The translations under genes were made by a program, and so were the position numbers. The notes under the pieces are model-generated. The model searched no databases, was not told where the DNA came from, and saw only the letters and a list, made by a program, of their open reading frames with translations. Below are positions 27,528-37,185 of a DNA stretch of 64,000 bases, piece after piece. The DNA comes from Pedobacter puniceum. Lineage in GTDB: Bacteria > Bacteroidota > Bacteroidia > Sphingobacteriales > Sphingobacteriaceae. The first letter of the stretch is position 1, and each line of letters starts with the position of its first letter. The stretch is taken from contig NZ_WKJI01000006.1 of NCBI RefSeq assembly GCF_009674685.1, positions 1 to 64,000 of the forward strand. Direction: 5' to 3'.

Positions 27528-28427
27528 TTGGTAGCTAACGCCATTGAAAGTGTCCTTAACCAAACCTATAAGAATGTTGAAATTGTATTAGTTGACGACG
27601 GCTCTACTGATAATACTCTCGCTGTAATTCAGCCTTTTTTGCAATTAAATAATTTCAAGTATATTTTTCAAGAAAATAAAGGAAGATCATATGCAAGAAA
27701 TCAGGGCTTAAGTCATACTGAAGGAGAGTTTATTCTTTTCTTGGATTCTGATGATTATTTAGAACTAGATGCAATTGATGTATTGGTAAAACTATCATTA
27801 GAATATCCAGCAATAAATATCTTTAGTGGCGGTTATAGGTTGTATCAAGTAAAGAACGGATCGTACTTTGAAATCTATAAAAGACAGTTTTATATACATT
27901 TAAAGAATATATTTATAGAACAAATTCAGGGGATGATTTTGAATATGGGCAACAATATAATTAGAAAAAGCCTGATTCAAGCTTCTGGAGGATTTAATTG
28001 TTCTTTAGATTATGCGGAGGATTGGGAGCTTTTACTGAAAATTTGTAGGTATGAAAATGTTGTTTCTACAGAGAAAATTATATTAAATATTTATAGACAT
28101 AGTGATAATTCTTCTTTTCTTCATATTCAAGAGTCTGTAATTAGCGTAGCTTACAATATGATTAATAAATTAAAAAGTGAAGGCATTAAAGACAACTTAA
28201 CAAAAAAGATAATTATTGAATTAGAGAAAAGATTGATTATGGCCTATAATAGGAAAAATGATAAGTTTAGAGCCTTTATCTTATTATTGAGTGTTTTAAA
28301 GAGAGATATAAAAAGTCTTATCACTAATATTTTTCTATATAGAGAAATAGTTTATATGTTTATTTCTGCCAACTTATTGATAACCGCTAGAACGATGCAA
28401 TTAAAGCTCATTTCTAAGAAAAGATAA
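27528..28427 (+). CDS. GT2 family glycosyltransferase with unresolved start
   Basis: An inverting GT-A glycosyltransferase. Motifs are QTYKNVEIVLVDDGSTDNT near the front, GRSYARNQGL, FLDSDDYL as the DxD metal site, and SLDYAEDWELLLKI, the ED catalytic region. The first usable start in this frame is the TTG at 27528. The family's conserved first strand (VSIIIPTYNRSH) is encoded just upstream, at about 27492-27527. The frame is open back to codon 27423, directly after the TAA of the WbpM-like gene, with no ATG, GTG or TTG on the way. The true start is therefore upstream and non-standard, or the TAA is an error or is read through. Coordinates follow the first standard start. Confidence 0.75.
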   Translation: MVANAIESVLNQTYKNVEIVLVDDGSTDNTLAVIQPFLQLNNFKYIFQENKGRSYARNQGLSHTEGEFILFLDSDDYLELDAIDVLVKLSLEYPAINIFSGGYRLYQVKNGSYFEIYKRQFYIHLKNIFIEQIQGMILNMGNNIIRKSLIQASGGFNCSLDYAEDWELLLKICRYENVVSTEKIILNIYRHSDNSSFLHIQESVISVAYNMINKLKSEGIKDNLTKKIIIELEKRLIMAYNRKNDKFRAFILLLSVLKRDIKSLITNIFLYREIVYMFISANLLITARTMQLKLISKKR

Positions 28428-28432
28428 AATAC

Positions 28433-30052
28433 ATGATGAAAAATAGAATAGTTATAAGTATAATCACAATAATTATAATTTTTAAGGTTGGAAGACTAGA
28501 AGCACAAACTCCAAATCATAATCAGCCTTTTTCGCATCAGTTCTATCAAAAGTTTGATAATAAAATTTATAGTCAAAAAACTAAATTCCATAGTTCTATT
28601 AAGCCCTACTTTATAGATGATACTATTCTTAAACCTAGTGTAGACTCATTTTTTAATGTCAATCTCGATACAAATAAGAAAAGCTGGGCTCATAGAAAAC
28701 TATTTCAAGAGCATTTCATAGAGGTGAAAAATAAGGATTTTACTGTTTTCGCAGATTTTTTACCTGATTTTACCTTAGGTTATGATGAAGTAACAGGCCA
28801 GAATACTTGGTTAAATACAAGAGGATATCAATTAGGAGGTACTATAGGAGATAAATTCTTTTTTTATACCAGTGGGTTCGAGAATCAAGCTAAATTTCCG
28901 AATTATATTACAGAATTTGTCAACGAAAACGGAATTATCCCAGGTGAGGTAAACGATAAATTCGGCCCTAGAAAGTCTATAAAAGATTGGGCTTATGCAA
29001 CAGCTATTCTTTCTTATACTCCAGTTAAGTATTTGAATGTTACTTTAGGTCAGGATAAGAATTTCATTGGCGATGGTTATCGTTCGATGTTATTATCTGA
29101 TGTAGCGGCTAATTATCCATTTTTACGATTAACAGCTAATTTGGGTAATGTAAAATATATGGCATTGTGGGCTCAATTTCAAGATTTAAAATCTCCACAA
29201 TTTTCTTATGATAATGGATTTAGAAAGAAATGGGGAGTGTTTCACTATTTGGATTGGAATGTTACAGATAGGTTAAGCGTAGGAATATTTGATGCGATAA
29301 TTTGGCAAGATGCAGATAGTACAGGTAAAAGAGGATTTGATTTTAGTTATGTTAATCCATTAATTTTCTTGCGTCCAGTGGAAGGACAGAATGGTTCACC
29401 AGATAATGCTTTAGTAGGCTTAAATCTTAAGTATGAACTATTAAAGAACTTAACAGTCTATGGTCAGTTTTTAGCAGATGAATTTACTGCGAAAGAAGTT
29501 TTTGCAGGCAATGGTTATTGGGCCAATAAATTTGCATATCAAATTGGGATAAGAGGCTTTGACATGTTTAGCGTTAAGCGGTTAAATTATTTATTTGAAT
29601 TTAATACTGCCAGACCTTTTACTTATACTCAAAGAAGTTCGCTTTTAAATTTTGGTCATTATAATCAGCCTTTAGCCCATTTGTATGGCGCTAATTTTCG
29701 AGAAACTGTCGGAATTTTAAACTATAGTCTAGGTAAGTTTGATTTTTCTGGTAAGGTGAATCTAGCTCAATATGGATTAGATGCTTCTGCCAATGATAAT
29801 TTTGGTAAGGATATTTATAAACCTTACAGTACACGAAATTCAGATTACAACAATATAACTACACAAGGACTTAAAACATCATTATTAGTGGCAACTGGAA
29901 GAATATCCTATCTAATAAATCCTAAATATAATTTGAGATTGGAGCTAGGAGGTTTAATAAGATCTGAATCAAATGATAGGGGCGACAGAAATACCACTTT
30001 AATATCTTTTGGCTTAAGAAGCTCATTTAGAAATTTTTATGATGATTTTTAA
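28433..30052 (+). CDS. Outer-membrane beta-barrel protein, Wzi/RemB-like
   Basis: A 539-residue exported protein with a signal peptide (about residues 1-24, ending LEAQ). Amphipathic strands alternate from about residue 100 to the end, and the C-terminus (ISFGLRSSFRNFYDDF) suits a barrel. The segments LGQDKNFIGDGYRSMLLSDV, YPFLRLTANLGN and NPLIFLRPVEGQNGS resemble proteins annotated as capsule assembly Wzi family or gliding-motility RemB in Bacteroidota. In this locus it may help attach or organise the glycan at the cell surface. It starts 5 nt after the GT2 stop. The family assignment is from memory of sequence pattern. Confidence 0.68.
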   Translation: MMKNRIVISIITIIIIFKVGRLEAQTPNHNQPFSHQFYQKFDNKIYSQKTKFHSSIKPYFIDDTILKPSVDSFFNVNLDTNKKSWAHRKLFQEHFIEVKNKDFTVFADFLPDFTLGYDEVTGQNTWLNTRGYQLGGTIGDKFFFYTSGFENQAKFPNYITEFVNENGIIPGEVNDKFGPRKSIKDWAYATAILSYTPVKYLNVTLGQDKNFIGDGYRSMLLSDVAANYPFLRLTANLGNVKYMALWAQFQDLKSPQFSYDNGFRKKWGVFHYLDWNVTDRLSVGIFDAIIWQDADSTGKRGFDFSYVNPLIFLRPVEGQNGSPDNALVGLNLKYELLKNLTVYGQFLADEFTAKEVFAGNGYWANKFAYQIGIRGFDMFSVKRLNYLFEFNTARPFTYTQRSSLLNFGHYNQPLAHLYGANFRETVGILNYSLGKFDFSGKVNLAQYGLDASANDNFGKDIYKPYSTRNSDYNNITTQGLKTSLLVATGRISYLINPKYNLRLELGGLIRSESNDRGDRNTTLISFGLRSSFRNFYDDF

Positions 30053-30069
30053 AGAAATAATAAAGTAGC

Positions 30070-31341
30070 GTGAAAAATCAAGATATCGAGATTGTATTTA
30101 TAACGGCTCACATTCGAGATAATACTACTTCAGCAGAAAGATTTAGAAGCTTTGCAGAAGCCTTTATCTCAAATTTTGAAAATGTTCATATTTATGAATT
30201 CGATTATCCTTGGAAAGAAAAAACATGGATGGGGCATGAGACAAAAAATGTAGACCCCTTAAATTCTAATATTGAATCTCATTTGCGGATTCTTAAACCT
30301 CAATTAAATCTCTTTCAAAGGCTCATCTTCTTTCTCTTTAGAAAGGGATATATATTCTTAGCAAAACCCTTACATATACTATATCAAATTTATTTTAAAA
30401 GAGATATTAATCACCCCGGTTATCGTACTATTCCTAAGGATCTCAAAGCATTAAATAAAGGTTATGTGCTTGTTTCGGGTGGGCCATTTGGTATATTTTC
30501 ATATGCTAACTTCCTAGCTAATCGATTAAATTATAAACTTATATTAGATTATAGAGATCCATGGACTTATGGATATCGTGTTGTAGGAGGATTTAAATTT
30601 ATACATCTATTAAAATTAAGACTGAATAGAAATTTAGAGAATCTTTTAATTGGAAATGCTAAAATTGTTACTACGGTATCTGAAACACTTAAGAGTTACT
30701 ACCCTCAAGCCTTTCAAAATAAAATTCATGTTATTTCAAATGGATTTAATTACAGAGAACATGATTTCCAGATAGAAATTCCACAAACTTTTAATATTGT
30801 TTATGCAGGGACTGTCTATGATGATCAATTAATAGATGATACCTTTTTTGAGGCCCTTAAATTATTCATTAGTCGTTTATCAGTAAAAAGGTTGAAAATT
30901 CAGTTTTTAGGTTCTTTCTACAATGAAAAGCTTAGGAAAAAGTTACGAGATTTTGGGTTAGATGAATTTGCGGAGATAACTCCAAGATTAAGAAGAGACC
31001 AGTTAAGGACTTATTTTAATAATTCATCGATTTTTATACACCTTAAATATGGAGATAAAAGCGGTATCATAACATCTAAACAAAGCGACTATTTATTTTT
31101 TAGAAAACCCATACTTCTGCCAGTTAGCGATGAGGGAGATATAGCTAAAAGTATCTTAGAAAATAAAGCAGGCTATGTTTGCTATAATGTAGAGGATAAT
31201 ATAAAAGTGCTGAATGATTTATACATGAAGTTTTTAAATCAAGTTCCTGAATATATCACACAAACAGAAGATTTTTTTATAAAAAACTCCAGAGCTTACC
31301 AAGCAAAAATATTAACTGATATAATGTTAGCTAGTTATTAG
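30070..31341 (+). CDS. Glycosyltransferase, GT4-like
   Basis: A 423-residue protein with a GTG start (30070), 17 nt after the barrel gene and the last gene of the polysaccharide locus. The N-terminal domain begins IVFITAHIRDNTTSAERFRSF. The middle contains LILDYRDPWTYGYRV near residue 157 and KIVTTVSETLKSYYP near 198, both typical of GT-B enzymes such as WlbH-like transferases. The C-terminal domain has NIVYAGTVYDDQLIDD and HLKYGDKSGIITSKQSDYL as the donor site. It ends 9 nt from the convergent dxs gene, with no clear terminator between. Confidence 0.78.
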   Translation: MKNQDIEIVFITAHIRDNTTSAERFRSFAEAFISNFENVHIYEFDYPWKEKTWMGHETKNVDPLNSNIESHLRILKPQLNLFQRLIFFLFRKGYIFLAKPLHILYQIYFKRDINHPGYRTIPKDLKALNKGYVLVSGGPFGIFSYANFLANRLNYKLILDYRDPWTYGYRVVGGFKFIHLLKLRLNRNLENLLIGNAKIVTTVSETLKSYYPQAFQNKIHVISNGFNYREHDFQIEIPQTFNIVYAGTVYDDQLIDDTFFEALKLFISRLSVKRLKIQFLGSFYNEKLRKKLRDFGLDEFAEITPRLRRDQLRTYFNNSSIFIHLKYGDKSGIITSKQSDYLFFRKPILLPVSDEGDIAKSILENKAGYVCYNVEDNIKVLNDLYMKFLNQVPEYITQTEDFFIKNSRAYQAKILTDIMLASY

Positions 31342-31350
31342 ATTATTATA

Positions 31351-33282
31351 CTACCCCACCAAGCGCTCAGTAGGTTTAGCTTTTACCAGTTCTTTCACAG
31401 TTTTTAAAATAGCAAAAGCATCATAACCACACTCATTCCAAAGTTCTGCTTGTTCACCGTGTTCTATAACAGCATCAGGTATGCCTAGACGTTTTACCAC
31501 AGCTTGGTATTGATGGTCGGCCATAAACTCTAATACGGCACTTCCCATTCCGCCTTGTATACAGCCATCCTCCACAGTAATTACATTTTTGAAATTTTTG
31601 AAAACTTCATGTAATAACTCTTCATCAATAGGTTTGGCAAAACGCATATCATAGTGAGCAGGATAGTAGCCTTCAGCATTAAGCTCTAAACAGGCTTTTA
31701 CAGCTTCATTACCAATATGGCCAATGGTTAAAATGGCAACATCTTCACCATCGGTAATTTTTCTTCCTTTTCCAACTTCAACTTCTTTTAATGGTCTTTT
31801 CCATTCTGGCATAACACCATTGCCACGAGGGTAGCGAATAGAGAATGGTCCGCCATGATTTTTAAGTTGAGCAGTATACATCAAGTTTCTAAGCTCTTCT
31901 TCATTCATAGGAGCAGAAACAATCATATTAGGTATACACCTGAAATATGCGATATCGTAAGCTCCGTGATGCGTTGGTCCATCAGCACCAGCTATACCGG
32001 CTCTGTCTAAGCAGAAGACTACAGGAAGCTTTTGCAAAGCAACATCATGTACCACCTGGTCATAAGCCCTTTGCATAAAACTTGAGTAAATATTACAGAA
32101 AGGAATTAATCCTTGCGTTGCTAAACCAGCAGAAAAAGTTACGGCATGCTGCTCAGCAATACCCACATCAAAAGCTCTGTGAGGCATGGCTTTCATCATG
32201 ATATTTAAAGAGCAACCAGATGGCATAGCAGGAGTAATACCCATTATCTTGTCATTCATTTCTGCTAACTCTACCATGGTATGTCCAAAAACATCTTGAT
32301 ACTTTGGCCCTTGTGGTTTAGAAGGAGCAGATTTTTTTATTTCTCCTGTAATCTTATTAAATAAGCCTGGCGAGTGCCATTTAGTTTGATCTTTCTCTGC
32401 CAAAGCGTAACCTTTACCTTTTACAGTTACGCAATGTAATAGTTTAGGTCCGGGTATATCTCTTAAATCTTTTAAAACTTTGGCTAAATGGACTACATCA
32501 TGACCATCAATAGGACCAAAGTATCTAAAATTTAAAGCTTCAAATAAATTACTTTTCTTTAATAAAGTACCTTTAATGCTTTTCTCAATCTTTTTTACAA
32601 TTTCATGCGCATTAGGGCCTAGTTCTGATATTTTGCTTAAAACAGCAGAAACATCATCTCTAAATTTATTATAAGTTTTACTAGTGGTAATATCTGTAAG
32701 ATAATCTTTTAAAGCCCCAACGTTAGGGTCAATAGACATACAGTTATCATTTAAAATAACTAAAACGTTAGAGTTTTCTATCCCTGCATGGTTTAAAGCT
32801 TCAAATGCCATACCGGCAGTCATAGAGCCATCGCCAATTACGGCTACATGTTGGCGATCTTTTTCTCCTTTGTAATGTGAAGCAACAGCCATACCTAACG
32901 CTGCTGATATAGATGTAGATGAATGGCCTACACCAAAAGTATCATACTCACTTTCTGATCTTTTTGGGAAACCGCTAATCCCTTTGTAGATTCTATTGGT
33001 ATGAAATACTTCTCTTCTTCCGGTTAATATTTTATGGCCATATGCCTGATGACCTACATCCCAAACCAATTGGTCATAAGGTGTATTCATCACGTAATGT
33101 AATGCAACCGTTAACTCTACAACTCCTAAGCTGGAAGCAAAATGCCCTCCATTAACAGATACAATATCAATAATATATTGACGAAGTTCTTTGCAAATCT
33201 CCGGTAAATCTTCTTCTTTAAATTTCTTTAAATCAGAGGGTATGTTTATTTGTGATAATAGTTGGCCCGCCTGTACTTCCAT
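31351..33282 (-). CDS. dxs: 1-deoxy-D-xylulose-5-phosphate synthase
   Basis: The first enzyme of the MEP isoprenoid pathway: it condenses pyruvate and glyceraldehyde 3-phosphate using thiamine diphosphate. The 643-residue protein has the N-terminal half with [16 protein letters not shown] near residue 74 and the ThDP/Mg motif [18 protein letters not shown] near 150, followed by LNDN. DGHDV lies near 264. The transketolase-like centre has [17 protein letters not shown] near 378 and [14 protein letters not shown] near 424. Length matches the family (about 620-640). Also relevant here: its product feeds the undecaprenyl carrier used by the polysaccharide genes. Confidence 0.97.
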   Translation of the reverse strand: MEVQAGQLLSQINIPSDLKKFKEEDLPEICKELRQYIIDIVSVNGGHFASSLGVVELTVALHYVMNTPYDQLVWDVGHQAYGHKILTGRREVFHTNRIYKGISGFPKRSESEYDTFGVGHSSTSISAALGMAVASHYKGEKDRQHVAVIGDGSMTAGMAFEALNHAGIENSNVLVILNDNCMSIDPNVGALKDYLTDITTSKTYNKFRDDVSAVLSKISELGPNAHEIVKKIEKSIKGTLLKKSNLFEALNFRYFGPIDGHDVVHLAKVLKDLRDIPGPKLLHCVTVKGKGYALAEKDQTKWHSPGLFNKITGEIKKSAPSKPQGPKYQDVFGHTMVELAEMNDKIMGITPAMPSGCSLNIMMKAMPHRAFDVGIAEQHAVTFSAGLATQGLIPFCNIYSSFMQRAYDQVVHDVALQKLPVVFCLDRAGIAGADGPTHHGAYDIAYFRCIPNMIVSAPMNEEELRNLMYTAQLKNHGGPFSIRYPRGNGVMPEWKRPLKEVEVGKGRKITDGEDVAILTIGHIGNEAVKACLELNAEGYYPAHYDMRFAKPIDEELLHEVFKNFKNVITVEDGCIQGGMGSAVLEFMADHQYQAVVKRLGIPDAVIEHGEQAELWNECGYDAFAILKTVKELVKAKPTERLVG

Positions 33283-33308
33283 TTTTACGTTTAGGAGTAA
33301 TTAATTTA

Positions 33309-33316
33309 CAAATTTA
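33309..33316 (-). promoter_or_regulatory. Probable -7 box of dxs
   Basis: On the minus strand the bases read TAAATTTG, matching TAnnTTTG, 26 nt before the dxs ATG. No TTG was found at the usual -33 spacing, so this is a moderate call. Confidence 0.4.
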
Positions 33317-33408
33317 AAAGAATAATTCTATTAAATATCATGACAATTTACAAGATTGATTTGTTTTAAGAAAGGTATATTTTTTAAGAAACCTCTAAAC
33401 TACAAGTG

Positions 33409-33438
33409 TTGCAAATTGAATGTGGTTGGTTATATTTG
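33409..33438 (+). promoter_or_regulatory. Promoter of scpA (TTG-N19-TATATTTG)
   Basis: TTG at 33409-33411 and TATATTTG at 33431-33438 are separated by 19 nt, matching the Bacteroidota -33/-7 consensus. The scpA ATG begins 10 nt after the -7 box, so the leader is very short or absent. Confidence 0.6.
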
Positions 33439-33447
33439 AGCTAATAA

Positions 33448-34209
33448 ATGAACTCACAAGAAAGCTTTGCTATAAAATTACCCATGTTTGAAGGTCCTTT
33501 TGACCTTTTGTTGTTTTTTATAGAACGTGATGAGCTTGATATACATAACATTCCCATAGCAAAAATTACAGATGATTTCTTGAATTATATTCACCAGATG
33601 AATGCTTTAAATATGGAGTTGGCTAGTGAGTTTATTTATGTTGCGGCTACTTTAATGCGTATTAAAGCTAAAATGTTATTGCCTAGGATAGAACTTGATG
33701 AGGATGGTAATGAGATTGACTTAAAACAAGATTTAATTCAGAAACTATTAGAATATAAGCGTTTTAAAGCTGTCACAGAAGAGTTTAAGCTTTTAGAAGA
33801 AGAACGATTTTTTAAAGAAAAGAGAGGTAATATTACTGAGGATTTAAAAAGGTTTACAGAAGGGGCGCAATCTACAGAAGAGGAACTAGCTTCTTTTGAT
33901 TTATATAAGCTTTTAAAAGTTTATCATAAACTAATGAGGGCTTATCAAATAAAATCTGAAGAGGTTAAGCATACTGTTGTGCAATATCCTTATACCATAG
34001 AAGAACAAAAAATTGTCATCGGTGAACTTTTAAGGATTAACAGTCGATTAGATTTTAAAAATCTTGTTCAGCAATCAAAAGACAAGGTGCAATTTGTTTA
34101 CAATTTTCTTGCAGTTTTAGAAATGTTACAACAGCAACTTATTCAAATACAAATAGGCTTAGGCTTTAATAACTTTTGGATTGTAAACAAAGAAGAGCCT
34201 GTTCTATAA
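33448..34209 (+). CDS. scpA: Segregation and condensation protein A
   Basis: The kleisin subunit of the bacterial SMC-ScpAB condensin. The 253-residue protein opens with LPMFEGPFDLLLFFIERDELDIHNIPIAKITDDFLNYI-type sequence, the strongly conserved N-terminal SMC-neck binding segment (residues 9-46), then AATLMRIKAKMLLPR near 67. The C-terminal winged-helix part includes FVYNFLAVLEMLQQQLIQIQ near 213. Length fits the family (about 240-260). No scpB is nearby. Its final 44 nt overlap the 3' end of the convergent oxidoreductase gene. Confidence 0.94.
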   Translation: MNSQESFAIKLPMFEGPFDLLLFFIERDELDIHNIPIAKITDDFLNYIHQMNALNMELASEFIYVAATLMRIKAKMLLPRIELDEDGNEIDLKQDLIQKLLEYKRFKAVTEEFKLLEEERFFKEKRGNITEDLKRFTEGAQSTEEELASFDLYKLLKVYHKLMRAYQIKSEEVKHTVVQYPYTIEEQKIVIGELLRINSRLDFKNLVQQSKDKVQFVYNFLAVLEMLQQQLIQIQIGLGFNNFWIVNKEEPVL

Positions 34210-35188
34210 AATCAATAACATGTAGTTCATCAACTAACCTAATTTCTGGTTCTTTGTCTTCTTTTATACAAGAAATTACTTTTTTAATAAAAACATCATG
34301 TTTATCTGCCGAGCCCTGATAGTAATTATATTGGTTAGCATGAGTAATCTTATCAAAAACAGGAACGTCAAATTGGTCTTGTAATTGAACAAAATCAAGC
34401 TTTTCCATATATTGTCCACCAACCTTAACATTTCCTTTAGTACCTATAATAGTGATACTACTTTCTATATTACCATTCCAGGCGGCATTGGTATAATTAA
34501 AATTACCTTTCCCCCCTTTTGGTAAATCAAAGTTTATAGAGCCACTATCGTCAAATTCAGTATCAATATTTGTTCTTAAATTATAAGACTGACTTTTAAT
34601 ATCTTTCGGTTCGCCACAAAGCCAAACCATCAAATCAATAAAATGACTAAATTGGGTGTATAGTGGGCCGCCACCTAGGCTTTTTGTTGCTCGCCATGGC
34701 GAATCGTTATAATATTGTTGGCATCTATTCCAAAAGCAATTTATTTGCATGTAAAGAATATTGCCTAGCATGTTATGATCTATTAATTTTTTAAGCCAAA
34801 TAGAAACCGGGCTGTATCTGTTTTGCATAACAGCAAAAACTTTTTTGCCAGATTTTTCTTCTGCCACCATCATTTCTCTTACATCTTCTGCGGTAAGTGC
34901 TACAGGCTTTTCACAAATAACATGATATCCGGCTTCTAAACAAGCAATAGTTTGTTTGGCGTGTAAACCGTTGGGTGTACAAATACAAACTACATCAGCA
35001 GGAATTTTAGCTTCAAAAAAATCCTGAAGAGAAGTGAAAAAGGGAACTAAAGATTTTAATCTTTTTCTTCTAGCAAAATCGGGGTCTACAGCAGCAACTA
35101 AATCTACGTCTTCAAGAGTCTGAATAATTCTTGAATATTTAGCCCCAATATTTCCTACTCCAACTATTACGAAGCTCAATTTATTCAT
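34166..35188 (-). CDS. Gfo/Idh/MocA family oxidoreductase, possibly UDP-sugar 3-dehydrogenase-like
   Basis: An NAD(P)-dependent dehydrogenase of 340 residues acting on a sugar or sugar nucleotide. The Rossmann domain has FVIVGVGNIGAKYSRI near residues 6-21 and AAVDPD near 32. The catalytic region contains CEKPVALTAEDVREMM near 90 (the conserved EKP), and RNRYSP-like sequence (VMQNRYSPVSIWL) near 121. The C-terminal domain has GGGPLYTQFSHFIDLMVWL (about 170-188), where the His of the catalytic DxxxH-like motif is present. The pattern recalls WlbA/WbpB enzymes, but no partner genes of that pathway adjoin, so the substrate is left open. Confidence 0.82.
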   Translation of the reverse strand: MNKLSFVIVGVGNIGAKYSRIIQTLEDVDLVAAVDPDFARRKRLKSLVPFFTSLQDFFEAKIPADVVCICTPNGLHAKQTIACLEAGYHVICEKPVALTAEDVREMMVAEEKSGKKVFAVMQNRYSPVSIWLKKLIDHNMLGNILYMQINCFWNRCQQYYNDSPWRATKSLGGGPLYTQFSHFIDLMVWLCGEPKDIKSQSYNLRTNIDTEFDDSGSINFDLPKGGKGNFNYTNAAWNGNIESSITIIGTKGNVKVGGQYMEKLDFVQLQDQFDVPVFDKITHANQYNYYQGSADKHDVFIKKVISCIKEDKEPEIRLVDELHVIDFIEQALLCLQSKSY

Positions 35189-35323
35189 GTATAGTTTTTA
35201 TCAAATAAATCGTATAAAATGCATAATTTAGGCCTTTAATAGAGTAGATTAAATTTTGATGAAAATGGCTACATATTTCGTCAAATATTTGCCCTAATAT
35301 TAGCTAATAATATTTATAATTTC

Positions 35324-36598
35324 ATGAAAAAAGACAAAATTATTTTTGATTTAATTAACGAGGAGCAGCAAAGACAAGAGCAGGGCCTAGAGCTAATTGC
35401 TTCTGAAAACTTTGTAAGTGAGCAAGTTATGTTGGCTGCAGGTTCTGTTTTAACAAACAAGTATGCCGAAGGCCTACCAGGTAAAAGGTATTATGGTGGC
35501 TGTGAAGTTGTTGATGAAATTGAAAATATTGCGATTGATAGAGCTAAACAATTATTTAATGCTGCTTGGGCAAACGTTCAGCCACACTCTGGTGCGCAAG
35601 CAAATGCAGCTGTTTTTTTAGCAGTTTTAAATCCAGGAGATAAAATTTTAGGTTTTGATTTGGCACATGGTGGCCACTTAACTCATGGTTCTCCAGTAAA
35701 TTTTTCTGGAAAAGTTTATACTCCATTTTTTTATGGTGTTGATGAAGAAACTGGCTTAATCAATTACAAGCAATTAGAAGAAGTAGCTTTAAGAGAGAAA
35801 CCAAAACTGATTATTTGTGGTGCTTCTGCATATTCTAGAGATTGGGATTACGAATTTATTAGAGCCGTAGCCGATAAAGTTGGTGCTTTAGTATTGGCAG
35901 ATATTTCTCACCCATCAGGTTTAATAGCTAGAGGTTTATTAAAAGATCCACTTCCACATTGCCATATTGTTACTACTACTACTCATAAAACTTTAAGAGG
36001 TCCAAGAGGTGGTTTAATTATGATGGGTAAAGATTTTGAAAATCCATTCGGAATAAAAACTCCTAAAGGCGAAATAAGAATGATGTCTTCTTTATTAGAT
36101 GGTGCTGTTTTCCCTGGTACACAGGGCGGTCCTTTAGAGCATATTATCGCTGCTAAGGCAATTGCTTTTGGCGAAGCTTTAAGTGATGAGTATATGGATT
36201 ACGCTTTACAAGTAAAGAAAAATGCACAAGCTATGGCTAAAGCATTTGTAAATCGTGATTATAAAATTATTTCCGGTGGTACAGATAACCATTTAATGCT
36301 TATTGATTTAAGTAATAAAAATATCACTGGTAAAGTAGCAGAAGAGGCTTTAGGTGCAGCAGATATTACTGTAAATAAAAATATGGTGCCTTTTGATAAA
36401 CGTTCGCCTTTTGTAACATCAGGTATAAGAGTGGGTACTGCTGCTATTACAACCAGAGGTTTAAAAGAAGAGCATATGGAAATTATAGTTGGTTTCATTG
36501 ATGAAGTAATTAAAAATCATGAAGATGAAACTATCTTATCAAATATTGCCGATCAGGTTAATGACCTAATGGAAAAATTCCCTTTATATAAAGGTTAA
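35324..36598 (+). CDS. glyA: Serine hydroxymethyltransferase
   Basis: A PLP enzyme that interconverts serine and glycine while charging tetrahydrofolate with a one-carbon unit, in the cytosol. The 424-residue protein has [17 protein letters not shown] near residue 20 and [13 protein letters not shown]-type sequence (GKRYYGGCE near 55). [10 protein letters not shown] (about 200-209) precedes the cofactor lysine in [15 protein letters not shown] near 221. The glycine it makes can feed the glycine cleavage system whose H protein is at 62474. Length fits the family. A hairpin terminator follows. Confidence 0.97.
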   Translation: MKKDKIIFDLINEEQQRQEQGLELIASENFVSEQVMLAAGSVLTNKYAEGLPGKRYYGGCEVVDEIENIAIDRAKQLFNAAWANVQPHSGAQANAAVFLAVLNPGDKILGFDLAHGGHLTHGSPVNFSGKVYTPFFYGVDEETGLINYKQLEEVALREKPKLIICGASAYSRDWDYEFIRAVADKVGALVLADISHPSGLIARGLLKDPLPHCHIVTTTTHKTLRGPRGGLIMMGKDFENPFGIKTPKGEIRMMSSLLDGAVFPGTQGGPLEHIIAAKAIAFGEALSDEYMDYALQVKKNAQAMAKAFVNRDYKIISGGTDNHLMLIDLSNKNITGKVAEEALGAADITVNKNMVPFDKRSPFVTSGIRVGTAAITTRGLKEEHMEIIVGFIDEVIKNHEDETILSNIADQVNDLMEKFPLYKG

Positions 36599-36604
36599 AA
36601 ATAT

Positions 36605-36638
36605 AGTGCCCTTTCTTTTCTATCCAAGGAAGGGCACT
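36605..36638 (+). terminator. Hairpin terminator after glyA
   Basis: AGTGCCCTT (36605-36613) pairs with AAGGGCACT (36630-36638) around a 16-nt loop, and a short T run follows. It begins 6 nt past the glyA stop. The T tract is short, so efficiency is uncertain. Confidence 0.65.
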
Positions 36639-36679
36639 TTATAAAATGGAGTTAATTTTAAGTCACATCTAATAGTTAA

Positions 36680-37063
36680 ATGACCTACCAAAAAAAAATA
36701 TTAATTGTAGATGATAATGATATCAATAAGCTATTGATAAAAAAGATGCTTTCCAAATTTGAGTTGGATATGGATTTTGCATCAAACGGGCAAGAAGCTT
36801 ACGATATGATTTTAACTAAGGCTTATGATATTGTCTTGATGGATGTACATATGCCTATATTGAGTGGTCTAGAAGCTACTAAACAAATTAGAACTTTAGA
36901 AGATATTTATTTTAAAGAACTTCCCATTATTGCATTAACATCTTGTATTATGCCAACAGATATTGATGAGGTTTATGAATATGGGATGAATGATTATCAA
37001 TCTAAGCCTTTTAAAATAGAAGAGCTTCTAGAAAAAATAGAACGACTAAGGCTTGCTAAGTAA
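36680..37063 (+). CDS. Stand-alone receiver-domain response regulator
   Basis: A 127-residue CheY-like receiver with no output domain, expected to take phosphate from a histidine kinase. It has the acidic pair Asp11-Asp12 in ILIVDDNDINK, the phospho-acceptor Asp55 in IVLMDVHMPILSG, the conserved Thr/Ser in IALTSC near residue 93, and Lys in DYQSKPFK near 111. Single receivers of this kind usually act in phosphorelays or with hybrid kinases. No kinase gene is near, so the partner is unknown. Confidence 0.9.
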   Translation: MTYQKKILIVDDNDINKLLIKKMLSKFELDMDFASNGQEAYDMILTKAYDIVLMDVHMPILSGLEATKQIRTLEDIYFKELPIIALTSCIMPTDIDEVYEYGMNDYQSKPFKIEELLEKIERLRLAK

Positions 37064-37078
37064 GTATTGATAAAAAGG

Positions 37079-37112
37079 AAAAAGCGAAGTCTGCTACAGA
37101 TCTCCGCCTTTT
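37079..37112. terminator. Possible imperfect hairpin terminator
   Basis: AAAAAGCGAAGTCTG and CAGATCTCCGCCTTTT can pair over about 12 positions, with two A-C mismatches and one bulge, around a CTA loop. The A and T tracts on each side would allow function on both strands. It lies between the receiver gene and the convergent lipoprotein gene. Confidence 0.45.
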
Positions 37113-37185
37113 CTTAATCTAAATTAACGCTCTCAAATACTTATACTACGTATTTCTTAGAAGGTTACATATTTTTTTAATTTTT

